64,000 nt of DNA from Thelonectria olida (taxonomy: Eukaryota > Ascomycota > Sordariomycetes > Hypocreales > Nectriaceae). Below, piece by piece: positions 47,560 to 56,409 of the stretch. The position numbers and the translations under genes are program-made. The stretch is from contig JAGPYM010000005.1 in assembly GCA_020736575.1 (NCBI GenBank), forward strand, positions 558,001 to 622,000, in the 5' to 3' direction. The notes beneath the pieces are model-generated. The model saw nothing but the letters and a program-made list of their open reading frames with translations, was not told the DNA's origin and did not search any database. Each line of letters begins with the position of its first letter. Within the stretch, counting starts at the first letter, position 1.

Positions 47560-49836
47560 ATGCCTGCCGCCTGGCCAAGCCAGTATGAGCCTCGTCGACC
47601 GGACGAGTCCCCAGCTCGGCGACGAAAGGTTACCATGCAACAGCATGCAGCCCAAGAGGAACCAGCCCAGGACTTCCAAGCTCAAGAGCGCGAAGCACTC
47701 CCTGCGTCAGCTTTCGATATCTCTGCCAACGACCCAAGGGACAGGTTCCGACCCGAACACTGTCCGTCCTGTGGCATACACAAAAGCGGTGCCTAGCAGG
47801 CCGGCTACTTGTGCCCTGGATGTCTTGTCACAACCAACGAAGATACTAAAGTAGCTTTCCAAGGAGCTGCACTTGGTCTCTGCGGAGGCATCGGCTGTGA
47901 AACAGTTCTGACTGACGAAGAACGTTTGGCTCAGATTTACATCTGCAAGCCATGCTCAGGCGGCCACAACCGCGAAGTGCAACACATCGCCGATGGTCGA
48001 GCGGTGTGCCTCGTTCGCCGGGGCGAATTTCGAAAGTCCAACCTTGCATTCGACGAAAAGGTCGCTCAACTTCTGTTCGTCCAAGGGCGATGCTCGGTCT
48101 CTTTGTGCGGCAAGAAGATGGAGTTGCTCGACTACTACGACCACAACATCGTTGTCCCCCATCGGTACATCTTCTGTGAGACATGCCGTGGCAGCCTTCT
48201 CCAAGCAGGACATGCGCCAGAAGCTGTTCTGGTCACAGCCACTTCAGTTATTCCGCCCAATTTCTGGGTTCCGGCCACGCCTAGATTGGTTCGAGGACAG
48301 CCTCGTACAGCTGAGGATCAAGGATCTCTTGAGATCTCGCCTCTTATGCTAGACAGCTCCTCGGCTCGCCAAACTTCCAGTTCTTCTGAAAAGCCGCCTC
48401 AGGATCCCGACAGCCAGGAAGACAACCAGGAAGACAACCAACATGACTCTCAGGAGAGCCCTGAAGTCCCCTCATCTCCTCCTGGCCCTTCTCACCACAA
48501 GACTCGGAACCAAGACGATCCAAATGAATTCTTGTACGCAGCGCCATCCGTTTTCGACAACGTCCGAACTTGGGCTACCGACCAAATTCGTGGCCGCCAA
48601 CCCGGTAACGGATTCGTCGAATATCGCACAGTCGAATGGGCTGATGAAAACCAGGGAAATTGCTCTTTCGGATCCTAGGACGGTTGGACAGACGTGATAG
48701 ACTACCCTGAAGACCCTGACGACAACGCTACTCCCATCCCGTCTACCCTGCGCCCTGGTGCAGTTGGCGACAAGTTTACGGTCTATGTCGACGATGATGC
48801 TTTAGATAGATACGTTTTGAGTACCGGTCCCCCAGAGGCCGCCTCCCCTGGAATCCTTGGTGATGTGACGGCCGAACATGGCGGCGACCCGAACGATGAG
48901 CATGGCATGGTTGGAAGCGGCGAAGAAGTAAACAACAACGCAACTATTCCAGACGATGAAACTGTTTCCGAATACGACAATTCAGGCACATACGAACTGC
49001 CAGTTCTCCCCCGAGAGAATGAAAGGTCCTACTTCGACATGGATGGGGATGAAGAGATGGTGGACGCCAATGCCACCTTTCCTAATGATGAACCCGTGGC
49101 CAATTATGGTCACGCTAGGCCATCTCATCGCAGAGCCCAATTCTTCGACGACGATGAAGTGATGAAGGATGCGGATGCTCCTAGGTCATCCCCTTGGGCC
49201 GACTATCATGACGAGCTGTACGAGTTCCTAGGTCCACTATCCGACGAAATCAAGCCCATGCAAGATGGCGACAACGATGAGAATATGATTGATGCCGCCA
49301 ACTTTCCTAATCACCGATCCTCGAGCCAGAACGCGCACCCGGTTCGGTCTTTCAACAAGGAGAACTTGCCTCCATCGTCGGCCTCGCCTCCGATCGAGAT
49401 CCCGTCCGACCTTCCCGATTATGTTGACGATAGCTCATCGAACTACGGCCCTGGCGACTACGGAGTAGAGGATGTTTCTCGAAACCACGACTTCCCGATC
49501 CGCCTCGACGATGATGTTGAGATGGAGGATGCTCCCAACGACACCGCCATTCTTTCCGCCCTCGACCATGTGTCTGAGGGTATGACATCCATTCTTCAAG
49601 ATGTCTCTCACCTCTACGAGAACTCAATCGTCAGCCAAACCAACGAAGCTGTTGGCGGGGACGTGGATCTAGAGGGAAACAATGCCGATGACGGCCCTGG
49701 CGAAGTCTCATTCCGAGGTCTTCGAACCATTACCAATCTGCTCGATGATTCTGACAACGAATCGGCCGACATCAGCTACTATGAGACTCTTGCAAACCAG
49801 GAAAATCAAGACCTGGAGGAGGGCGAGATTGAATAA
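47560..49836 (+). CDS. Cys-rich/acidic protein frame interrupted by two in-frame UAG codons
   Basis: One reading frame of 758 sense-or-UAG codons plus UAA runs from ATG 47560 to 49836, broken only at 47794-47796 and 48676-48678, both UAG. After each UAG no ATG lies near the start of the open part, so neither downstream piece looks like an independent gene. The N-terminal region (about residues 60-215) has paired cysteines of zinc-ribbon type: CPSCGIHKSGA-[UAG]-QAGYLCPGC, CGGIGC, CKPC, CSVSLC and CETC. The first UAG is inside the first ribbon. The C-terminal 380 residues are very acidic with degenerate repeats of the form N-A-T-x-P-x-D-E-x-V-x-x-Y. No intron of normal size removes either UAG. 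Either the UAGs are recoded (A-to-I editing to UGG, Trp, is known for premature UAGs in Fusarium and Neurospora perithecia), or read through, or the gene is a young pseudogene. Function unknown. Confidence 0.7.
47794..47796 (+). other. In-frame UAG no. 1, candidate recoding site
   Basis: Context GCC-TAG-CAG. It falls between the two CxxC halves of a zinc ribbon, codon 79 of the frame. A to I at the middle base would give UGG (Trp). A C-to-T change from CAG (Gln) in CpA context, as RIP produces, is the alternative history. Confidence 0.5.
48676..48678 (+). other. In-frame UAG no. 2, candidate recoding site
   Basis: Context TCC-TAG-GAC, codon 373 of the frame, followed in frame by GAC GGT TGG ACA. 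Same base context on both sides of the A (U before, G after) as the first site, which matches the neighbour preference described for fungal A-to-I editing. Confidence 0.5.
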
Positions 49837-51458
49837 TCCTATCGTCCAACAGTGCTTCTTATGAAGCCGGATTCCTTACTTCCTGGAACCACCACAACTT
49901 TTCTTTCTTCTTTCTAGACTCAAACAATGAGCCTTTTTTTTTTAATGATAATTATTTTCGCCCCTAGGGGACTCGTCTCACTCAACGATACAGACTAGGC
50001 AAACGGAATCATCTCATAATACCGCTCAATGCTTGACATTCGGAGCACCACTTTGCACTGTCGGCTGCGTTTGACACGCAGATCGACTTGAACAAACTCG
50101 AATTTACGAGAGCACTACTACCTCAACGACACCTCATGCCTCGGGGATTTCTAGTTTTCTTCTGGGTTTCTTCCTTTTTTCCTTTGTAATTTGTGGCACA
50201 ACAAAGGCGCGTTTCAGCATGAACGACCTTACATACATCACCTCCGACAACTTTGTGGGAGCGCAATAATTCGACGATGCGCTGATACCTACATGGGTCC
50301 CAGCTTTTACGGTTTTCTTCTGGCATGGCTATTATGCATGAGACCGATAGTCAGACTTTGAATGACTGAGCGAGGCCACCTATGAGATACTCGCCAACGC
50401 CTTTGCAGTTGGCGTGAATCATCAGCCCGACAACGGAGATTTTGACGAGCCGGGCTTTTCAGGAAACATCACAGCAAGATTATCCTGCCTATCCGCGATT
50501 ATGGACGAGACCTACAGTCAGAGAATGAATGATACCTAAGCGATGCAACCCCTGAGATACTAGCCAACGGCTGTCTCAATCATCGACTCAACGACGGAGA
50601 ATTCAACGACGGCGGCTTTTCAGGACATGTCGCTTCGTGAGCCCACTTGGAGGTCTTTTGAAGATACGAATGTGCTGGGAGATGGTAGTTTGTTGGACGA
50701 GGCTGAGAATACGGTGTTTGAGGAGATGCACTGGAAGATTCAGATTTCAGGGTGATTCGTGTGTGTACGAATAGCAGTGGTAATAAAACACTTTTTGGGG
50801 GGTTTTCGGTGCATTAGGATATATTCTTTGTGACTAAGATCTCTCATCGCTCTATTTCCATTGTAGAGTTGTGATATAAGCCGGTGTCGGTGGTAGAATT
50901 CGGCGTGCAAGTCCAATTGGCACTTTGGCCCCTGTAGAAGGAATGAGTAACAACAGTAGAATTTGGGGGCTCTGATCATCTGCATGACGGCGCCGCACTG
51001 AACAAATCGGATGGCAGGAATCAAGCCTGGCCTCAGAGTCATGGCGTTGGTGGTGATGATGGTTTCTAGGCTGCAGTCCGCTAAGGCTCAATCTCACCAT
51101 CATGCCGAGTGAGTCAGGATGTCAGTGAGACGGCCGAAGACAAAAACCAACTACAAATACCGTGCAGAAGCAGCATTTAGTCACACTCAGAATTACTCGT
51201 TCATTGTTCCCTTTCGTATTCTTCTACGAATGCTCGGCTGAATTCCCCTTGATCTGTCCATCTCACGCTCCTCAATGCCAGACGCCCTCTTACACGCGAC
51301 ATCCTCAATACCGGCGAATTATGCACAAAGCGTACCGTAAAAGTCATCTTGAAACCTTTACCCTTCAATTATCCCTCGGCTTCGTCCAATTCATCTCCCA
51401 TCTACGTTGAGTGGAACATCGCGACCCGCCGCCGCGAGTCGTTCCCCAAACCGAAGCC
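49837..51458. other. Region with decayed coding copies, then spacer
   Basis: After the interrupted gene come a T run (49936-49945), a tandem pair of decayed coding-like units (50331-50640, annotated separately) and an ordinary spacer up to the F-box gene. Confidence 0.45.
50331..50757 (+). pseudogene. Two tandem decayed copies resembling the C-terminus of the upstream gene
   Basis: Two units with a 167-bp period begin at 50331 and 50498 (ATTATG...GAGACC.A.AGTCAGA) and run to GGCTTTTCAGGA at about 50464 and 50625. Translated, both read S-x-x-E-stop-x-L-S-x-A-T-x-E-I-L-A-N, then N-H-x-x-x-x-x-G-x-F-x-x-x-G-F-S-G. The last residues of the upstream gene read SDNESADISYYETLANQ, matching the S-D-x-E...Y-E-x-L-A-N core. 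A frame continuing at about 50626-50757 (MSLREPTWRSFED onward, ending in a UGA) also looks coding. I infer duplicated and degenerated 3' exon material. The resemblance is short and was judged by eye. Confidence 0.4.
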
Positions 51459-52550
51459 ATGGCTTCTCACAACAAACATCGCCTCTTTGAGGCCCTGCCG
51501 TTCGATATCCATTTCGAAGTAGCCAAATACCTCGACTTCATCAGCGCATTGCACCTTGCCTCGACGAATCGATATTTCCATCAGGCCATCAACCCGCGAA
51601 CCAACGTCCCCAAGGACGAAGTCAGCAACTTCGTGCTCCAGCGAGACGTGGCAGACGTGAACACGACCCAAGCCCTCTTCGCCTGCTACAAGTGCTTCCG
51701 CTTTCTCCCGCAAGAAAAGTTTGCAAAAAAGGCAACAACCGATAGGAAATCAAAGAGGGGAGCCGCATTCACCAACAAGCGCGAGCGAACTTGCTTTGAC
51801 TGCGCGGGCAAGCATCGCGTATATGAGCATTTGCACCCCATCTCCAACGGAAAGCTACGATATTACTTTTGCCACAATTGCGGACAGCACAAGACCAAAT
51901 CCGTCCAGTGTCAAGGGCCTCGTCAAGACACCGACTCGGGGATTGCTGGGGTCCTCGATATGTGTGACGTAAAGGCACCGAAACGACGGACAGGGTTGGA
52001 GGCGCTTCCCACTCATATCCTGAAGAACATTACATCTCACCTTGGATTCCACGACGCTATCGTTTTGGCTACGGTCAGCCACGTCCTCCGGGACACAATC
52101 AAGCCTCTCAAATGGGTTCCCTTTCACACCCGCTACCGCTTCGTCCACGACAAGTGGCACGGAGACGTGCTTGACGACGCCGCCGAAGCGCACAAGACAT
52201 ATCCGTGCTACACTTGCTGTCAAATCCGCCCGAAAGCCAAGTTCACCAAGATCCAGGTCAATAAATTCCACAAATACCCGGAAACCGCGTGGAAGATGCG
52301 GTGTCAGTCGTGTATCCAGCGCATGTACCGCGGCCAGAAGAACCTAATGAGGCTCGATCATAAGCGGCGCTACATGTGCGAGATTTGCAAGTGCATCAAG
52401 ATTGGCGGTAAGACATGCGGTGGGTGCTTGGAGCTCTATGTAAAGGGAGGCATTGATCGGAGAACCATGTACCCGGTGAAACAGATGGACACTGCCGACT
52501 ATGGGGATTTGATCAACGAGTATGATGGTATCTTTCTTGGCGAGGAGTAA
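51459..52550 (+). CDS. Twin F-box, cysteine-rich protein
   Basis: Predicted substrate adaptor of SCF ubiquitin ligases; target unknown. A single exon from ATG 51459 gives 363 residues. Two F-box-like helices sets are seen: residues about 8-50 (LFEALPFDIHFEVAKYLDF) and about 180-222 (LEALPTHILKNITSHLGFHD), both with the Leu-Pro...Ile/Leu-x-x-x-Ile pattern. Each is followed by a cysteine module of CxxC pairs (CYKC, CFDC, CHNC after the first; CYTCC, CQSC, CEIC, CGGC after the second). The protein thus looks like an internal duplication of F-box plus zinc-binding unit. Basic residues are frequent between cysteine pairs. Such one-exon F-box proteins are numerous and fast-evolving in Sordariomycetes. 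The ATG is preceded by GAAGCC, an acceptable context. Confidence 0.82.
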   Translation: MASHNKHRLFEALPFDIHFEVAKYLDFISALHLASTNRYFHQAINPRTNVPKDEVSNFVLQRDVADVNTTQALFACYKCFRFLPQEKFAKKATTDRKSKRGAAFTNKRERTCFDCAGKHRVYEHLHPISNGKLRYYFCHNCGQHKTKSVQCQGPRQDTDSGIAGVLDMCDVKAPKRRTGLEALPTHILKNITSHLGFHDAIVLATVSHVLRDTIKPLKWVPFHTRYRFVHDKWHGDVLDDAAEAHKTYPCYTCCQIRPKAKFTKIQVNKFHKYPETAWKMRCQSCIQRMYRGQKNLMRLDHKRRYMCEICKCIKIGGKTCGGCLELYVKGGIDRRTMYPVKQMDTADYGDLINEYDGIFLGEE

Positions 52551-52688
52551 TTGGGCGGTCACTGGAGTTTAGGTTCTCAGCATCAGGTTAAAGAAACAAA
52601 CCCTGGAGCATTCATTATATTTAGGAAGCTTTTTATTATGTACTATATTTATACCCTGACAAACATTCTGTAGGTCCAGGCGTATCGT

Positions 52689-54089
52689 TTAGTACAATGG
52701 CATCGTGCCTTCAGTCTCCTTAAAAGCCTGCTCCAACACCGCCAGTCCCTCCTCGAGCTGAGCCTCCGTAATGGTAATGGGCGGCGCAATTCGGAACGCA
52801 CCTCCAAAGCTGGGATGACTACTCAAGTTTGCCCAAACTCCAAGCTCGTATGCACGATCTCCGATCCTCTTGGCTAGCTCAAGGGCAGGCTTCTTAGAGA
52901 CCCGGTCGCTAACAACCTCGACACCTGCCATCAAGCCTCGTCCGCGGACGTCGCCAATGCAGCCATAGCGGGATTGAAGCTTCTTGAGGCCGTTGTGAAG
53001 AACTTGGCCACATTTGCGAGACTTGGCGACGAGGTCGTCTCGCATCACAATCTCGAGGACTTTGTCTCCGACGGCGGCGGGGAGAGGATCGTTGACATGG
53101 GTGGTGTAGAAGCAGTAGTCTCGCTCGATGCAAACGCGCTCAATCTCCTCGCTAGTAACAACAGCACTCAGAGGTAGGCCGTTGCCGAGAGTCTTTGACA
53201 AGGTGAGGATATCAGGAATGACGTCCTCGTGGTTGATTGCCATGAAGTCGCCGCATCTACCCACGCCCGTCTGAGCCTCATCGACGATGAGGAGCATGCC
53301 TCGTGCTTCGCAGTGCTTCTTCAAGGCCTTGAGATAGCCGGGAGGAAGAACATGCATACCAGCAGAGCTCTGAATGCATTCGACTATGCAGGCTGCCAAA
53401 GATCCGCAGGATTGCATGTCAATCATCCTCCATCCATACTCAAGTTCGGCTTCCCAGTCATATGACCCATCCGCGTTTCGAAATACAGATCGGTAGGCAT
53501 TTGGGGCGGGAAGCATGAGCATACCCGGCATGAGAGGGCCTTGTCCCTTTCGACCGAAATGGTATTGAGCGCCAAGAGCCTGTGCAGTGACGCCATGCCA
53601 GGATGCTCCAAGGCCAACAATCTCAAACTTGCCGGTGTAGACTTTTGCCATCTTGATAGCAGCTTCGTTGCTCTCACCACCGGTAGATAGGAAGAAAGCC
53701 TTTTCTAAACCAGCGGGAAGCGCCTCGCAAAGTCGCTCTCCCAGGGAGATAACGGGGGGAGAAACCATGCCCGAAAACAGATGATCGAGGTCCAAGGCAT
53801 GGTCACTGATAACCTTGACGATTTCGTCATGACCGTGTCCTAGCAAACAAGACATTTGGCCTGATGTCCAATCAAGGACCTTGTGGCCAGAAGCCGTGTA
53901 GACATATAAGCCGCGGGCGCCGGTGATGATGTCCTTGTGGAACTTGGTGCCATAGTTGAGGAGGTATTTTTCAGACTTCTTCTGGTATTCTTCCTGGCTG
54001 ATCCCTTTATATAGAGTTGGTGTTTCCTTTCCCTTGTTCGCAAGCATCGGAGATGAGTTGCTCTCCTCTGTGACTGCTCCGGGTGCCAT
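52689..54089 (-). CDS. Class III aminotransferase, 2,2-dialkylglycine decarboxylase-like
   Basis: PLP enzyme. Bacterial 2,2-dialkylglycine decarboxylase decarboxylates 2-aminoisobutyrate with pyruvate as amino acceptor, giving acetone, CO2 and alanine. One exon, 466 residues from ATG 54089. Markers: DWTSGQMSCLLGHGH (substrate-site Gln region), STGGESNEAAIKMAK (phosphate site), GASWHGVTAQA (ring-stacking Trp), LLIVDEAQTGVGR (pyridine-N Asp about 270), ILTLSKTLGNGLPLSA (PLP Lys about 299) and AFRIAPPITI (carboxylate Arg). These favour the decarboxylase branch over ornithine or GABA aminotransferases. 2-Aminoisobutyrate is a peptaibol residue in some Hypocreales, so the enzyme could serve its catabolism (inference). 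The stop lies 138 nt from the convergent F-box gene's stop; the Zn2Cys6 gene upstream is in the same orientation. Confidence 0.9.
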   Translation of the reverse strand: MAPGAVTEESNSSPMLANKGKETPTLYKGISQEEYQKKSEKYLLNYGTKFHKDIITGARGLYVYTASGHKVLDWTSGQMSCLLGHGHDEIVKVISDHALDLDHLFSGMVSPPVISLGERLCEALPAGLEKAFFLSTGGESNEAAIKMAKVYTGKFEIVGLGASWHGVTAQALGAQYHFGRKGQGPLMPGMLMLPAPNAYRSVFRNADGSYDWEAELEYGWRMIDMQSCGSLAACIVECIQSSAGMHVLPPGYLKALKKHCEARGMLLIVDEAQTGVGRCGDFMAINHEDVIPDILTLSKTLGNGLPLSAVVTSEEIERVCIERDYCFYTTHVNDPLPAAVGDKVLEIVMRDDLVAKSRKCGQVLHNGLKKLQSRYGCIGDVRGRGLMAGVEVVSDRVSKKPALELAKRIGDRAYELGVWANLSSHPSFGGAFRIAPPITITEAQLEEGLAVLEQAFKETEGTMPLY

Positions 54090-54313
54090 GGTCGTGGATG
54101 CTTTCCGTTGGTATCGTGGTGAGTATAATAAAGACGACGGCTTAGCCAAAGCTGTGACAAGGAACCAATCCAGTACGTAAGGAAGGGTTGAAGAGGATGA
54201 TAAGGAACTTTTCTGAGGCGTATTCTGGAGTCTTTATACATCTTCGAAGTATAATGTCACTTGGCCGGTGACGTTTTTCCCGCGGGAACCCACAAGTCTT
54301 ATCTCCTCCACCT

Positions 54314-56409
54314 TCACCAAGCACTTTGCAAGGGATCCCATAGGCTAGGAAAGAACTGATCAATAACAGATACATCCGGCATGGTAAAGTCTTGTAAGTC
54401 TAAAGTCCCATCAGGGCCGGGATCCTCGGCGGGTACCATGGCCACGAGTTTCTCGACTATCTCGGCGTGCTGCGCAAGGCAGATATCGCCCAGATCCCAA
54501 GCATTCTTATTTTTGTGCAAACGCAGAGCGGATATAAGGTCGCTGGCAATTCGGAGCGAGTTACTTTGCGCGAGACCTGACGGTGAGTTCTCTGTTTCTA
54601 GAGCACATCGTAACAAGAAGCTCACGGTAGCAGGGAATGAGAAGGCACTACTTGGGAGCCAGAAGTCGGCGAGGTGCTCAGGCTGCAGTTCCTGTGTGAG
54701 GATGAGTATCTCTTCCGAGGTCCGTCGTGCTTGGATATATCGGTTGAGCAATCGGTTGTCTTGGGCATCGTATAGTTGCTTGTCCTCTTCGAGTACGATG
54801 CGCTCGAGGAGAAGCCGGATGGTGAGATACGCGAGGCGTAGATTGGCGGCGCCCGCGATATCCAAGTTGGTTCCTCTGATGATGATTCGTCGCACATTAT
54901 CGTCCAAGCACTCAACCCAGCTGTTTAGCGCAAGCTCGATGTGTGTCGTATTTCTTAACTTGCCCGGCTCGAAATGGTATATATGGCGGAGGTTCAAGTC
55001 CAAGACATCGGTGAGCTCGACGAGAGCAATAAAGATGGAAGCTTTTTGGGTGTTGGCCCTGGGGGAACCCGATTCGCACAGACATTCAATGGTCGGTTTC
55101 GGAACATTGAAGCTTGTTCTTGAGATGTGAGGAGGCGTTCCATGAGCAAGGCTCGTCCTAGCGAAGTTCGTTCAGTATTTTTGAACGAGCGGGAGCAGGC
55201 TGCGAAGACTTACCACTTATCATGGATCCAGAGAGCCCACCATATTTTGAGCCTAAGATTCTTCTCGGATTCTGGAATCTCCCACTGCATCGGATTGTGA
55301 TGAAGGCCAAGCGAATGCGACATGGCCACGGCTGAACCCAGAAGGACGCCATTGCCAATGAGTGACGTGGTGGGACGGCCGCCCACATTCAGGAGAATGG
55401 CTTCAATGATCGACATGCCCGGCGACACATAGAGTTCCGAGTAGATGGCCTCATTCGCTAGGTTCCAGATGAATCGCTTGTCCGGGCATCGCTGCTGAGA
55501 CAAGATTGGTGAACTCTCCCAAAAGGCAATGGAATGTGCATACAAGGAAGAAATCAATGCAGGCGATATGCGATCTTTATGTTCCTGGAACTGCCTGCGG
55601 AACGAAGATTCGTCGAGGAGAGGAAAAGAAACATTGACTTTGTTGAAATACCTGAGAGATATCAGTCTGCTGTTCGAGTTGTTCAATAGGGGTACTTGCA
55701 GGTCAATTACATCGTTTTCGAATGGCTCTATAAGCCTTTCTATCATTTCTAGTTTCTCTGCAGAAGGACTCCGGTTGACAGCCAAACCCAATGGACGTTT
55801 CTGAACCATAGTAAACAAGACAGGCTTGGATCGGTTTCCGGGCACAGGAATGATCAATCTTGATCCCCGAGTTGCTCCTGGCATGGAAGATAGATAATCT
55901 GATAATACTTGGTTGTCCGACGTGACTGCTGGTCCGACGATGTGTAGATTGTGTTGCTGGTCGTCCGCAGAGCCCAAAGCTAGCGGTGACTCCTCCTCCG
56001 AGGCACCTTGGTCTTGCACCGGCCACCCTGAAGGCCGTGATGCTGCCGTCGACACATTGGGACTCGGTCCTAAGATCGGGATCGGGTCAGTGCCTAGCCC
56101 CGGGGGTCCGAGAATTGAATCGTCGGCTCCGGCTATGGGGTCGGGTATGGTTGCCCGAACACGACGACCTGGGGTGGCAGTTCCAGATGAAGACCGAGTC
56201 TGACGCCGACGCCGAGCAGAATCGGGGGTTCTGTTGAGGCTAGCAGATGGTCCGCTGGGATACACGCAATCTGTGCAGTGTGCCCGGCACATCAAACAAA
56301 TCTCGGACGAGGCCTCGGACTGACACCGCGACTTGCGCCGGCGGCATGGTAGACACGCTGGTCGCAGATGGGACCGGTAGGGCCGTTCATTGAAGGCATG
56401 TTGCTGCAT
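54314..56409 (-). CDS. Zn2Cys6 transcription factor with fungal-specific domain
   Basis: Nuclear regulator. Two exons, 56409-55214 and 55157-54314, give 679 residues; the 56-nt GTAAGT...TAG intron completes the Trp of the conserved WIHDKW-TSLAHGTPPHI block. The zinc cluster is at about residues 17-48 (ACLPCRRRKSRC...CLMCRAHCTDC, spacing C-x2-C-x6-C-x8-C-x2-C-x6-C), with an extra Cys inside the last loop. A Ser/Pro-rich linker follows, then the middle homology region from about 255 (VNVSFPLLDESSFRRQF) including MSHSLGLHHNPMQW. This type often regulates a neighbouring catabolic gene. The dialkylglycine-decarboxylase-like gene lies 224 nt downstream on the same strand, so it is the obvious candidate target (inference). 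Confidence 0.9.

Noticed and set aside
47560..49836. Two or three separate genes instead of one interrupted gene
   Set aside because: The later pieces have no ATG near their start, share exactly the same frame, and the first break lies inside a zinc-ribbon.
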